A program made the translations under genes and the position numbers. From a virus: a DNA stretch of 56,661 nucleotides. The notes under the pieces were generated by a model, which worked only from the letters and a program-made list of their open reading frames with translations, ran no database searches and had not been told where the DNA came from. Location: the IMG/VR virus record IMGVR_UViG_3300025131_000044, positions 1-56,661 of that record. One strand, given 5' to 3'. Of this stretch, positions 23,915-32,166 are shown piece by piece (within the stretch, counting starts at the first letter, position 1; the number at the start of each line of letters is the position of its first letter).

Positions 23915-26034
23915 TACTTACTTAAAAACTTTTCATTCATTGTCTTAGCAACCTGCATCATATTAGTTGGGTTAATGAACTCAGCATCTTTCCCATACAT
24001 ATTTGTGAAAGCCTCATTATATCTATCAGAACCATAGTCACTAATAAAGTAGCTTAAAACACTGATTCCCATAGCTCTCATGTTTGAAACCATTTTGTTA
24101 GTATGTCTCTCAGCGTCTCTACCTTGATAACTAATTTCTTTATTACCAAAGTAAGGTTGACCGTCAGAGTAATTCACAAAGTAACTATCTTGATTAGAGT
24201 TACCTGGAATCAATTCTTTTTGAATCGCCTCAAAACACAAACCCTCTGGAGTAGTTCCACTCACATCAAGAGCTGGAAAAAGATTTTTTACTTTTTGAAG
24301 TTTATCAACTCTCGAATCATAACAAACCACAATCAAAGGAACATCAACACTACCTCTTGAATTACCATGAGTAGTTCTGATTGAAACAACAACATCAATG
24401 TTACCAGCCATATCACAAGCTTTAATCATTGCAACTGCTGATGTCATTGCCTTGTTCCAAGGTTTCCCACACATAGAACCAGAAGCATCAATTGAAATAT
24501 GTAAGTAAGCTTTATTATATCTTTCAGTAAAAGTAGTTTGAAAAACATTAGAATTACCAAAACCTAATTCAGAAATCAATCTCTTGTCAATCTTACCACT
24601 ATCTTGTCTTGTAAATTTAAGTTGAGACTCCTCACCTCTAACTTGAAGTTTTCTACCCAACACAGTTCCAAGTCTTAAACCTTCTTCAACAAAGTTATAA
24701 TTTCTACCTCTATAAGAATCTTTATTACTATAACTTTCTTGATTCCAACTTGAAGCACAGCTAAATTGGTCTGAATCAATAAGTGATTGAGTTAGTTTTC
24801 TAACAACCAAGCATTTAGTACCTTTACCAACTAAAGCACCATCCCAAGAATATTTAGGAATATCTTTACCAACAGTTTCATAACTAGCACCTGACTCTTC
24901 AATAGATTGAATATCTTTTGATTCTTTTTTATTTAATTTAGTTTTTTGAACATCACCATCAAGAAACTTTTCTTGTTTCTCAAAATGTTTTTTCAACATA
25001 TTTTTTTGTCTATCTGAAAGTTCAACACAATCTGAACCATCATCGTTACCTAAGTTTTCATCAGGAGTAGTTGGAGATTCAAGTGAATCAGAATCAATCA
25101 TATCTTGAAGTTCTTCATCAGAGATAGTATTACTACTACCAGAACTATTTTCCTCTTTAGAATCATCATTTCCAGAAGAATTATTACTATTCTGTGATTG
25201 AGTTTCTTTATCATCTTCGACTTTAATAGGGTCGATAGATTTAAGAATAACATTCATAACATTACAAGCCACTTTAAAACAATCTTCTGTATTTTTTAAT
25301 CTTGGTATCGAACCTAAATTAATTAAAGAATAAATTTCTTTAAGCCCTTTAAGAGAACCTAACTGTCTATTTTTATTATGAAGATTAATAATTCTAAACA
25401 TATAAGACTCGATAGTTTCAGTTCTGAACTCCGATGACAATAAACCTTTATCTACATTCTTTGAGTAGAAATACTTGTCATACATAGAGTGGTAATAAGA
25501 TTTATATCCGGGAGAAGTTCTGAAAATATATGAATCAATTCTTCTGTCTTCTACATAATTTAATAAATTCTTCACAGTTGAAAGAACTTCGTTTCTATTA
25601 ATACCAACACCCTCAGCCAAAACATAAAGTTCAGCGGGAATGTTAGTTTCTAAATGTCTTAAAAAATCAAAATCAGAAAGTTTAATATGTGACCCTTCGT
25701 GAAGAGCTAAACCAACCGCCACATCAAATTTCTTATCATCAATACTAGAACCGATAACAACTTTCTTACCATCAGTATAACTTTCATCATTACTATTAAA
25801 CACAACAGGTATATTTTGTTCAGTAACAATATTAACAAAGTTACTTATAGCTCTTTTATAACCAGCCAAAGCAACTAAATCTTTTCCTTTTTTAGTATCG
25901 GTATCTAAACCTAAAAACTCATCAACATCTGTATCATCATTATTCATCCAGAAGTGAGAATTTTGTTTGACTTGTGATTTAGCAGGACCAGAACGAAAAG
26001 TAAACCCTTTCCAATCTTTCGAATTAAAACTCAT
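23914..26034 (-). CDS. CobT-like VWA protein with N-terminal metallopeptidase-like domain
   Basis: 706 residues from ATG at 26034 (AAGGAG); the frame extends upstream through the promoter, which excludes an earlier start. GLALHEGSHIKLSDF near residue 113 is an HExxH-type zinc site with ENRRID-like YVEDRRIDSY downstream (about 172). Residues 285-345 are a Ser/Asp/Glu-rich linker. A VWA domain follows near 500-700 with MIDAS motif DASGSMCG and a later conserved TPEGLCFEA. Proteins of this kind work with a MoxR AAA+ ATPase, and one is encoded at 34885-36081 under a matching operator. Often labelled CobT in phages, though cobalamin synthesis is not implied. Confidence 0.87.
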   Translation of the reverse strand: MSFNSKDWKGFTFRSGPAKSQVKQNSHFWMNNDDTDVDEFLGLDTDTKKGKDLVALAGYKRAISNFVNIVTEQNIPVVFNSNDESYTDGKKVVIGSSIDDKKFDVAVGLALHEGSHIKLSDFDFLRHLETNIPAELYVLAEGVGINRNEVLSTVKNLLNYVEDRRIDSYIFRTSPGYKSYYHSMYDKYFYSKNVDKGLLSSEFRTETIESYMFRIINLHNKNRQLGSLKGLKEIYSLINLGSIPRLKNTEDCFKVACNVMNVILKSIDPIKVEDDKETQSQNSNNSSGNDDSKEENSSGSSNTISDEELQDMIDSDSLESPTTPDENLGNDDGSDCVELSDRQKNMLKKHFEKQEKFLDGDVQKTKLNKKESKDIQSIEESGASYETVGKDIPKYSWDGALVGKGTKCLVVRKLTQSLIDSDQFSCASSWNQESYSNKDSYRGRNYNFVEEGLRLGTVLGRKLQVRGEESQLKFTRQDSGKIDKRLISELGFGNSNVFQTTFTERYNKAYLHISIDASGSMCGKPWNKAMTSAVAMIKACDMAGNIDVVVSIRTTHGNSRGSVDVPLIVVCYDSRVDKLQKVKNLFPALDVSGTTPEGLCFEAIQKELIPGNSNQDSYFVNYSDGQPYFGNKEISYQGRDAERHTNKMVSNMRAMGISVLSYFISDYGSDRYNEAFTNMYGKDAEFINPTNMMQVAKTMNEKFLSK

Positions 26035-26069
26035 AAAACTCCTTTTTTTATCATTTCTCATTACACTAT

Positions 26070-26099
26070 AATATAAGGAGGATTTTGTTATAAAGTCAA
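26070..26099 (-). promoter_or_regulatory. Early-type promoter of VWA gene
   Basis: AAGCTTGACT with -35 at 26094-26099, 18-nt spacer and TATATT at 26070-26075, followed by ATAGTG. Confidence 0.9.
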
Positions 26100-26118
26100 G
26101 CTTTTTCTTTAATTTAAT

Positions 26119-26135
26119 TGTAACAGTATGTAACA
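26119..26135 (-). promoter_or_regulatory. Tandem TGTTACA operator
   Basis: Two TGTTACA copies (26119-26125, 26129-26135) spaced exactly 10 bp, 19 nt upstream of the -35. The same arrangement at the same distance precedes the MoxR gene; a third copy precedes the ParB-like gene. Confidence 0.65.
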
Positions 26136-26161
26136 AGTATTAAAGTAATACTTTAAGTAGA

Positions 26162-26767
26162 TTATTTTTTAGGGTCGGATTTATCGGGAAAATCTATATT
26201 CAAATCTTTCATTATCTGGTCTAAGGGTTTTGCTCCCTTTGCCTGTTTTGCTAGTTCTTTTCTTTTTTTGATTCTTTCTCGCTCATCATAATACAATTCA
26301 AATCGTTCATAATCTGTTAGTCCAGGGTCATCCTTTAGAAATTCTTCTATTTCACCAAGATTCATATATTCGGCAACATCATCTATATGAGGTTTATTAA
26401 AAGTATCTTTTCGTGGTTCTTTTTTTATTTTTCTATTAGGATGTTTTTTTAGGTATTCTTGCTCCCAGCTGCGTAAGAAAGCATCAAACTGGTCTACAAG
26501 TTTTTCATACTCTTCATCATTCATTTCAGGTAGATTCCAATCCATAAATGTTTCATCTACATAATCTTCTCTTTTTTTCTTTTTTGGTTCTTCCTTTAGA
26601 TAACCATCATATGAATTAAGTAACTCACTTATAGCCCAATTACAAAAATTAATTTTTTGCATTGACTCTGCGTTACTACTATCAGTTGCTGCATCAAATT
26701 GTATTTCATCTAAAAACTCGATTAGATTTTTCTGTAAATCTTTCGATATGATTTTATACTTTTTCAT
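26162..26767 (-). CDS. Unassigned acidic/charged protein
   Basis: 201 residues from ATG at 26767; an ATG 15 nt earlier is part of the ribosome site TGAGGAGA. Rich in Glu, Lys and Asp with NLPEMNDEEYEKLVDQFDAF and NLGEIEEFLKDDPGLTDYERF, predicted helical. A TATTTATA motif lies 29 nt upstream. No family recognised; possibly a head or tail chaperone or scaffold, without direct evidence. Confidence 0.68.
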   Translation of the reverse strand: MKKYKIISKDLQKNLIEFLDEIQFDAATDSSNAESMQKINFCNWAISELLNSYDGYLKEEPKKKKREDYVDETFMDWNLPEMNDEEYEKLVDQFDAFLRSWEQEYLKKHPNRKIKKEPRKDTFNKPHIDDVAEYMNLGEIEEFLKDDPGLTDYERFELYYDERERIKKRKELAKQAKGAKPLDQIMKDLNIDFPDKSDPKK

Positions 26768-26795
26768 AATTGTTCTCCTCATAACTTACTCTATA

Positions 26796-26803
26796 TATAA
26801 ATA
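26796..26803 (-). promoter_or_regulatory. Candidate late promoter
   Basis: TATTTATA on the coding strand inside AATATTTATATATAG, 29 nt before the ATG at 26767. Confidence 0.5.
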
Positions 26804-26821
26804 TTAATTAAACTTGCAAAA

Positions 26822-27193
26822 CTAACCATTATTCTTGCTCATCCAACCATGACCTTTAGGTAAACCATATTTATTCACTCGAACATAAACAATCTTATCG
26901 ATTGTTAATACAACCTTATCTGCATGAAGACTTCTTACTTCACATGCTAAAGTCACTGATGATTTACCTATCTCCAATGTCTGTATTCCTATTTCTACTA
27001 CATCACCAAGTATAACAGGAAACTTAAAGTTAATCTCTGACATCATCTTCGTTACTATAAGTCCTGTATTCAATTCTAACCCAGCGTGTATCCCACCTTC
27101 TTCATCAATCCATTTAAGTAGCTGTCCACCATGTAAATAACCCCTTGGGTTTAAATCTTCATGTGTAACTAATTTTCTTGTTAAGAACTTCAT
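26822..27193 (-). CDS. Acyl-CoA thioesterase, hotdog fold (YciA-like)
   Basis: 123 residues. DLNPRGYLHGGQLLKWIDE at residues 12-30 is the hotdog signature of YciA/BACH-type acyl-CoA thioesterases (conserved N, HGG and the D after the helix), followed by MMSEINFKFPVILGDVVEI and SVTLACEVRS. The family hydrolyses acyl-CoA thioesters in the cytoplasm. A phage copy could shift fatty-acid pools during infection. The start overlaps the RimK-like stop (ATGA). Short length suggests a single hotdog domain. Confidence 0.83.
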   Translation of the reverse strand: MKFLTRKLVTHEDLNPRGYLHGGQLLKWIDEEGGIHAGLELNTGLIVTKMMSEINFKFPVILGDVVEIGIQTLEIGKSSVTLACEVRSLHADKVVLTIDKIVYVRVNKYGLPKGHGWMSKNNG

Positions 27194-28089
27194 TCATATT
27201 TCCCTATTTTAAAATTAATAAAACTTATAATTTCTTCTGCTACATTTTTCTTTGTATAATTTTCCATTCCCTCAAATCCTGGATTAGAATTAACTTCACA
27301 TATTTTGTATCCATCACCACTAAATAATAAGTCAACACCAGCTATATCCAGATTTAGTGCTTTAGAAGCTTCAGTTGCTAACCATTCTATTTGTTCATTC
27401 ACCTCATATGGAAATCCCTCACCACCACGAGATATGTTTGCTCTGAAATCATCATCTTGTGATTGTCGCATCATACAACCAACTACTTTATTATTTACAA
27501 CTAATACTCTCAAATCTTTTCCCCAAGTATCTTTGATAAATTCTTGTATAATAATATTGTAACTTGGTTTAGTTAATTCTGCCATTGTTAGTAGTTGTTT
27601 AAATTGTTTTTTAGTTTCTGCTAAGAATACACCTCTACCATAACTACCACTTATTGTTTTTACGATGGCTGGAAATCCAATATGTTTTGCTACAAACTCT
27701 ATATCAATTGGATGTTTTAATAACATTGTTTTTGGAATATCAAGATTTGATTGTGCAAGTATTTGATGTGAATATAACTTATCTTTTGTATTATCTATAG
27801 CTTCACTACTATTAATAACAACTACACCCATTCTCTCAAAGTGTCTGATAACTGCTTTGATGTGATATGTTGTTCCACTACCTGTTCTTGGAAATACAAA
27901 TTTAGGTAATGGTAGTGATTCTCCATTAACTAATATAGATTGTCTATTTTCTTTATTAACAAAAATATCTATTAGATTTGGGTCAATTAGTTCAATACTA
28001 ATATCATGATTTTTAAACTCTTCACATAATCTATTAGTTTCATAAGACTCATGAAATTTTGGTTTTACTAATATCCAACCCTTATTCAT
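27190..28089 (-). CDS. RimK-like ATP-grasp ligase
   Basis: 299 residues. ATP-grasp landmarks: KDKLYSHQILAQSNLDIPKT near residue 102, IVKTISGSYGRGVFLAE near 142, IIQEFIKDTWGKDLRVLVV near 174, and the metal-binding CEVNSNPGFEGMENYT near 264. This matches RimK, which adds glutamates to the C-terminus of ribosomal protein S6, and related peptide-tailing ligases. The substrate of the phage enzyme is unknown. It is coupled to the thioesterase downstream and to a 65-residue protein upstream, all under the Smr promoter. Confidence 0.88.
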   Translation of the reverse strand: MNKGWILVKPKFHESYETNRLCEEFKNHDISIELIDPNLIDIFVNKENRQSILVNGESLPLPKFVFPRTGSGTTYHIKAVIRHFERMGVVVINSSEAIDNTKDKLYSHQILAQSNLDIPKTMLLKHPIDIEFVAKHIGFPAIVKTISGSYGRGVFLAETKKQFKQLLTMAELTKPSYNIIIQEFIKDTWGKDLRVLVVNNKVVGCMMRQSQDDDFRANISRGGEGFPYEVNEQIEWLATEASKALNLDIAGVDLLFSGDGYKICEVNSNPGFEGMENYTKKNVAEEIISFINFKIGKYE

Positions 28090-28279
28090 TAAAACCCTTT
28101 TTCAATTCTTGATAATATTTTAATCCTGCAATAGATAATACTTTCAGTACATCGTCTGATAATTGTTCTATAGCATTCAGATTATTTAAATTTTTATCTT
28201 TATATTTTTCAATTAACATTTCCACCAATTTAAATTTGGTATAGTTATGTACTGATTCGTATATGTTATCTTCACTCAT
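28082..28279 (-). CDS. Small helical protein before RimK-like gene
   Basis: 65 residues, acidic helical (YTKFKLVEMLIEKYKDK, AIEQLSDDVLKVLSIAG). Overlaps both neighbours by 8 nt. No family recognised. Confidence 0.68.
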   Translation of the reverse strand: MSEDNIYESVHNYTKFKLVEMLIEKYKDKNLNNLNAIEQLSDDVLKVLSIAGLKYYQELKKGFNE

Positions 28280-28490
28280 TATTTCTCCAACTTAAAAATC
28301 CATATACATTCATACCCAACACAAACAAACTCATAGCAATTTGTGGTGGTGCACTTATCATTAATGCATAAACCATAAATAATATATTACCTAATCCCCA
28401 TATAAAAAAACAATTTATGTTTTGTTTAGCATTAAGATAATATCCTAAAAGTATAAAAATAAAACCTATCCAACCTATCATTTCAATCAT
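28272..28490 (-). CDS. Small three-helix membrane protein
   Basis: 72 residues. Three hydrophobic segments (about 3-18, 27-44, 49-67) with conserved-looking LGYYLNAKQN and a terminal YGFLSWRNN. This layout resembles half-transporter folds such as PnuC or SWEET/PQ-loop proteins, which also have a short aromatic-Trp tail, but the match is loose. Coupled to Smr and to the next gene. Confidence 0.7.
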   Translation of the reverse strand: MIEMIGWIGFIFILLGYYLNAKQNINCFFIWGLGNILFMVYALMISAPPQIAMSLFVLGMNVYGFLSWRNNE

Positions 28491-28702
28491 TTGTCAATCT
28501 CCTCTATTATAGTTATTTGAGATGGTTTAAAACTTTCATAGTTTATATTATGTCTATCTAAAACTTTTATCACAATCTCTCTCATTCTGTCTGAGTTTCC
28601 TGTTATTATACGAAGAGGTGGATTATTAAGTAGAACAAAGTTTTCTACTAATCTATCCACTTCCCCATGTCTTATTCCGTGTAAGTCTAATTTATTAATC
28701 AT
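28487..28702 (-). CDS. Smr-domain protein
   Basis: 71 residues, essentially one Smr (small MutS-related) domain: KLDLHGIRHGEVDRLVENF at the N-terminus and LRIITGNSDRMREIVIKVL in the middle match the LDLHG and TGxG-like motifs. Smr domains nick DNA or cleave RNA, including mRNA on stalled ribosomes. This version has TGNS instead of TGxG. First gene after the promoter at 28773-28802; its ribosome site is weak. Confidence 0.82.
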   Translation of the reverse strand: MINKLDLHGIRHGEVDRLVENFVLLNNPPLRIITGNSDRMREIVIKVLDRHNINYESFKPSQITIIEEIDK

Positions 28703-28772
28703 ATTTCGTGTTAAAGAATTTTTTTTTTTGCAAAACCTCTAGCAGTTGTTAAGTCGTTTCGTCATAGTATAT

Positions 28773-28802
28773 AACTTACAACATATTCTGTATTAATGTC
28801 AA
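28773..28802 (-). promoter_or_regulatory. Early-type promoter of Smr/RimK/thioesterase operon
   Basis: AAGCTTGACA with -35 at 28797-28802, 18-nt spacer, -10 TAAGTT followed by ATATAC. It aligns base for base with the family except for the -10 centre. Confidence 0.75.
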
Positions 28803-28806
28803 GCTT

Positions 28807-28995
28807 TTATTTACCAGTCATTCTGAAAATACACATTATCCACAATACAAACCATACATTATTTATAACCATCCCATTGGATGAAAATAAACCTATTGAA
28901 CATAGTATCAATAAACCACTATCTACAGCACCTTTTAAAAATGCTAAAAATCTATCTATTCTAGAATCTTGTGTCATATCAAATTGTTTGTCCAT
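28807..28995 (-). CDS. Small two-helix membrane protein
   Basis: 62 residues from the second ATG (AAGGAG 6 nt upstream). Polar N-terminus, then helices near residues 27-40 and 46-58. No family recognised. Confidence 0.6.
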   Translation of the reverse strand: MDKQFDMTQDSRIDRFLAFLKGAVDSGLLILCSIGLFSSNGMVINNVWFVLWIMCIFRMTGK

Positions 28996-29011
28996 TGTCA
29001 TTCTCCTTATT

Positions 29012-29086
29012 TTAGTTATTATATATTTTAAATAAACATATGAATGAAATTATTACTACTGTAAACCATATATAATCCAACCACAT
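29012..29086 (-). CDS. 24-residue membrane micro-peptide
   Basis: ATG 2 nt after the preceding stop, one helix (WFTVVIISFICLF) and a short polar tail. Ribosome site is only AAGG at 12 nt, so confidence is limited. Confidence 0.35.
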   Translation of the reverse strand: MWLDYIWFTVVIISFICLFKIYNN

Positions 29087-29087
29087 G

Positions 29088-29363
29088 CTATCGTAACCTT
29101 GCTAAATTTCCTATTTCTCTTTCTTCCCAATACTTATCTCTAGCTCGCTTCTCAAAGTAATTGTCATCTTTACAATCTTTCTTTAGTCTGTAGCTCATCA
29201 TACCATTATTGTTAGTATAGTATTCATAATCATCTCCGGCCCAATTACATACTAAATGCATATCTTCATTGTCTCCGGTCAATGGTATATTGTTACAATG
29301 ATATATTTCATCTATCGTATGTAATGGTATTATTAATGCCAAATATATTTCTATCGGTATCAT
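29088..29363 (-). CDS. Small exported or membrane-attached protein
   Basis: 91 residues with a hydrophobic start (IEIYLALIIPLHTI), two Cys (YHCNN, LVCNW) that could form a disulfide, and a charged tail. It directly follows the ParB-like gene. No family recognised. Confidence 0.6.
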   Translation of the reverse strand: MIPIEIYLALIIPLHTIDEIYHCNNIPLTGDNEDMHLVCNWAGDDYEYYTNNNGMMSYRLKKDCKDDNYFEKRARDKYWEEREIGNLARLR

Positions 29364-29364
29364 A

Positions 29365-30642
29365 TTATTCCCCTCTTACTGATTCTCTAAATATTTCAAG
29401 TTTACCTTCTTTATTAGTTATTAAACTACCGTGTAATACTTTTACATCTAGTCCTTGCAAGGCACTTAAATGTAGTTTTTTAGGACCGTGTGCTCCTAAT
29501 GTCCAAGTATTCTCTGGAATGTAAACGAATCCGACCCAAAACATTTCAAAGGTATCATTACTTGATACTAGTATATGATATCCAATTTTCTCAGAACCAG
29601 ATGTCCAGTATGTACTACCGATGTTATGTTTAGTTTCAATATCAAAAGGTTTAAAGTTAGTAGCATCTTGAGCTGGAGATTTTATATCCATATGAGAATT
29701 ATCATCTGGAGCTTCAGCTTTTATACCTCCTAATTTTAACATGCCTGCAGGTAAAACTTTGGTCACATAATTGTGACACAGAGTAGATAATGCTGCAGCA
29801 TCAAATGTCTTACCAGGATATATATCACCACTATTAAATGGGTCAACTGAAATATTCAGCATTTTATTCATCCAACCTTTCATAGTACCTAGAATTGGTT
29901 TAACCATATCAGTAGTAATCAAGTTATCGTGACATGGTAGTTTAGGCAATACAAGTCCTAAATCTCTGTTAGCATCACTCTTCTGAGTCTTAGAAGCCCA
30001 TGCTAAACTTTTGTTACCTTTTACAATATCATTCCAAAGTTCTGGTCTTGGTGGTAAATTTCTAGATGGGTCACCATCTACTAAAGTTTTATACTTACAA
30101 TATTTCTTATAAGAAAACCCTGCAGTACTACCATACACTTTTAAACCATAAGAACCGTTCACCGGCACAGTATCTACATTAAATTGTGACTTATGACTTT
30201 TTATAAATGCTTGTAATGCACAAAATTTGTCATACTCTGTTTCTTCAGGCCTCATATTATCATTAGCCATAATCTTCATTAATTCTACTGGTTTGTCTTT
30301 AAAGTCTTCCCAGGTATAATCTTTATCGTGAACTCTAACAGGTACATGCGACACACCTAAATGTTTAAGGGAACGCTTTCTATGATGACCACCTATCAAT
30401 AATAGAACATCACTAAAAACAATAGGAACTTTTTGTAATCCTTCTCCTTCTATTAAACTAGCTAATTCATTAATGTAATTACCGTGGTACTTACTCCAGT
30501 TTTTATATAATGTAAGATTATATTTGTTTTCATGCAATTCATCAATTGGTACGAGGGCGTCATATCTTAACCCCTTGTATATTTTTTGAGAAAGACTACA
30601 AGTATCTTTCAATGTTATGTTTGTATAATGTGTAATATCCAT
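29365..30642 (-). CDS. ParB-like domain fused to a putative nuclease-like domain
   Basis: 425 residues from the ATG behind AAAGGAG; a GTG/ATG 27 nt upstream lacks a site. Residues 30-150 look like a ParB/sulfiredoxin-type N-terminal domain: VPIDELHENKYN, VPIVFSDVLLLIGGHHRKRSLKHLG (GHHRK equals the GxHR motif). The C-terminal half includes DATNFKPFDIETKHN, which fits the E-x-K end of PD-(D/E)XK nucleases, then YWTSGSEKIGYHILVSS. Such fusions occur in DNA-modification and defence proteins. The nuclease reading is tentative. A TGTTACA operator and a structured element lie upstream. Confidence 0.7.
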   Translation of the reverse strand: MDITHYTNITLKDTCSLSQKIYKGLRYDALVPIDELHENKYNLTLYKNWSKYHGNYINELASLIEGEGLQKVPIVFSDVLLLIGGHHRKRSLKHLGVSHVPVRVHDKDYTWEDFKDKPVELMKIMANDNMRPEETEYDKFCALQAFIKSHKSQFNVDTVPVNGSYGLKVYGSTAGFSYKKYCKYKTLVDGDPSRNLPPRPELWNDIVKGNKSLAWASKTQKSDANRDLGLVLPKLPCHDNLITTDMVKPILGTMKGWMNKMLNISVDPFNSGDIYPGKTFDAAALSTLCHNYVTKVLPAGMLKLGGIKAEAPDDNSHMDIKSPAQDATNFKPFDIETKHNIGSTYWTSGSEKIGYHILVSSNDTFEMFWVGFVYIPENTWTLGAHGPKKLHLSALQGLDVKVLHGSLITNKEGKLEIFRESVRGE

Positions 30643-30756
30643 TACCACTCCTTTGTTTGCGGTTGACATCCAAACTATTTGTTTGGGTTTCCCACATGGG
30701 AAATTTATCTTACTCTTTAATGTAAGGACTATTTGACAGAATTACAATACCTAAAT

Positions 30757-30773
30757 TGTAACAGTTTGTAACA
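30757..30773 (-). promoter_or_regulatory. Tandem TGTTACA operator before ParB-like gene
   Basis: Two TGTTACA copies (30757-30763, 30767-30773) with a 10-bp period. A weak promoter follows (TTGTAA at 30742-30747, 17 nt, TACATT at 30719-30724), at a different spacing from the VWA and MoxR loci. Confidence 0.55.
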
Positions 30774-30889
30774 GAATAGGGATACTGGTCAACCACTCGC
30801 TACCCACCACTTATCTTGATGTCTTTTTTCCAGATTCTTTCGAATCAACATCGAAGTGCCTAAGCCTTGTCCGTTGTGTATCCCTATTC
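30774..30889 (-). ncRNA. Candidate structured RNA closed by a 12-bp stem
   Basis: A perfect 12-bp inverted repeat (30774-30785 with 30878-30889) encloses about 92 nt. On the minus strand a nested arm reads CACTT/AAGTG, GATGT/ACATC and GATTC with a GAAA tetraloop and GAATC. No known RNA class recognised. It sits between a gene end and the TGTTACA operator. Confidence 0.5.
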
Positions 30890-30908
30890 ATATTAGGGGT
30901 GCAACTCC

Positions 30909-31229
30909 CTAATTATTAAATGTTCCATTAACATATTCATACCAATTTGGTCCTTTAACATACCAACATTTTTTATAAGCACCCATCCACTCACTTTGTA
31001 ATTCTACTATTCCAGATTGTCTGATGGCTGAAAAAAATGTAGAGTTGTGACCAGGTGAGTAATCTTTTTTTATAATCTTATAAAATCCTCTTTTAGTAGC
31101 TTTCATATTATATTGTTCCGCTGACCTAATATATTTCATAAATAACTTAGTTAAATAGCCTGCTTTATTAATATCACTAAATGTCATATTACCTGCAAAA
31201 TATCTTTTTTTCTTTTTAGTTGGTTTCAT
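30909..31229 (-). CDS. Unassigned basic protein, possible winged helix
   Basis: 106 residues, basic start (KPTKKKKRYFAG), then a helix-turn pattern (DINKAGYLTKLFMKYIRSAEQ) and SAIRQSGIVELQSEW. It could be a small DNA-binding protein. No family assigned. Confidence 0.6.
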   Translation of the reverse strand: MKPTKKKKRYFAGNMTFSDINKAGYLTKLFMKYIRSAEQYNMKATKRGFYKIIKKDYSPGHNSTFFSAIRQSGIVELQSEWMGAYKKCWYVKGPNWYEYVNGTFNN

Positions 31230-31237
31230 ACCACCCC

Positions 31238-31456
31238 TTATCTCTCTAAATCTATTACATCACCAAATGCTTCATCAAACACCTTGATTAAATTTTCATA
31301 ATTACCAGACTTCATATCTGGTAATATCATATCTACATCTAAATCTAATTGTCCACATAACTTACTCGCTAAACCTAATAGATAAAATGCATTACCTTGA
31401 GGACCTGTTAAATCTATTACTTGTTTTCTTGTTGTATCTTTACTTATTATAGCCAT
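31238..31456 (-). CDS. Small acidic protein coupled to HAD phosphatase
   Basis: 72 residues from ATG at 31456 behind AAAGGAG; the longer upstream frame runs inside the neighbouring gene. FYLLGLASKLCGQLDLDVD and NLIKVFDEAFGDVIDLE are helical. Similar short proteins are common in marine T4-like phages, but I cannot name a function. Confidence 0.68.
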   Translation of the reverse strand: MAIISKDTTRKQVIDLTGPQGNAFYLLGLASKLCGQLDLDVDMILPDMKSGNYENLIKVFDEAFGDVIDLER

Positions 31457-31902
31457 TAAAAATCTCCTTTTGCTACTTGAAATGTGGTAAGACCATTTTG
31501 TCTCCACATATCAACTACTTGATTTCTGTCATCAAATACCATATCAATATTATCTTTACCAATACTATCTAACCACATTTTTTTTAAATCTGAATCTTTC
31601 ATATAAAGATGATTTTTTGGTCTCATAATTAGATGGTCAAACCATATATCGTGTTTATTTAACCAATCAATCGTAGCTTGATGTGTTACATCAGAACGAC
31701 CTGATAGTATCCATATTGAATGTGTAGTACTTAGTAATTTTGCCACTTGAACAACAGCATCATTAGGTATATCTAAATCAATATTATCAGGATTAAAGAA
31801 AACATCCCAATCCATTTTACCATTCTTAGTAGCTAAATCTCTTCGTTTATCTATAAGAGCTAGTGTACCATCTAAATCAAATATAACTGTTTTTTTGTTC
31901 AA
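31456..31902 (-). CDS. HAD phosphatase, PseT 3'-phosphatase-like, TTG start
   Basis: 148 residues. The ATG at 31920 precedes the AAAGGAG site, so TTG at 31902 is the likely start. Motif I is VIFDLDGTLA, motif II ILSGRSD, motif IV MVFDDRNQVVDMW. The final RQNGLTTFQVAKGDF matches the C-terminus of T4 polynucleotide kinase 3'-phosphatase domains. No kinase P-loop is present, so only phosphatase activity on nucleic-acid ends or nucleotides is expected. Coupled by TAATG to the next gene. Confidence 0.83.
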   Translation of the reverse strand: MNKKTVIFDLDGTLALIDKRRDLATKNGKMDWDVFFNPDNIDLDIPNDAVVQVAKLLSTTHSIWILSGRSDVTHQATIDWLNKHDIWFDHLIMRPKNHLYMKDSDLKKMWLDSIGKDNIDMVFDDRNQVVDMWRQNGLTTFQVAKGDF

Positions 31903-31925
31903 AATAACTCCTTTATTCATATCTT

Positions 31926-31954
31926 AATATACGACGCTTTTATCTTATTGTCAA
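31926..31954 (-). promoter_or_regulatory. Early-type promoter of HAD phosphatase
   Basis: AAGCTTGACA with -35 at 31949-31954, 17-nt spacer, TATATT at 31926-31931. Confidence 0.87.
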
Positions 31955-31990
31955 GCTTTTTTTTAATTATTTTAAAGTTTTTTTCTCTTA

Positions 31991-31998
31991 TATTTATA
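31991..31998 (+). promoter_or_regulatory. Candidate late promoter of rightward island
   Basis: TATTTATA on the plus strand, only 6 nt before the ATG at 32005. It is the only plus-strand exact copy placed before genes. Used as a -10 it would give an almost leaderless transcript. Confidence 0.45.
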
Positions 31999-32004
31999 TG
32001 TGAT

Positions 32005-32166
32005 ATGATATATAAAATTCTAAAGAAAATACTTAATAGATTATTCGGATATAAATGGATATGTGAACATTGTGCTCGTATTGAATATTGTTCTCAACAA
32101 CCATTTTGTAAACATTGTTGTCATATACATAGAGCTAATGTAAAAATGTTTAGGATTAAAAAGTGA
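32005..32166 (+). CDS. Small zinc-ribbon protein with hydrophobic start
   Basis: 53 residues. An amphipathic start (YKILKKILNRLFGYKW) is followed by CEHC near residue 20, then a Cys in IEYC and CKHCCHIH, a likely zinc-binding cluster. No ribosome site is seen. It is one of the few rightward genes and overlaps the zincin start as GTGA. Confidence 0.55.
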   Translation: MIYKILKKILNRLFGYKWICEHCARIEYCSQQPFCKHCCHIHRANVKMFRIKK

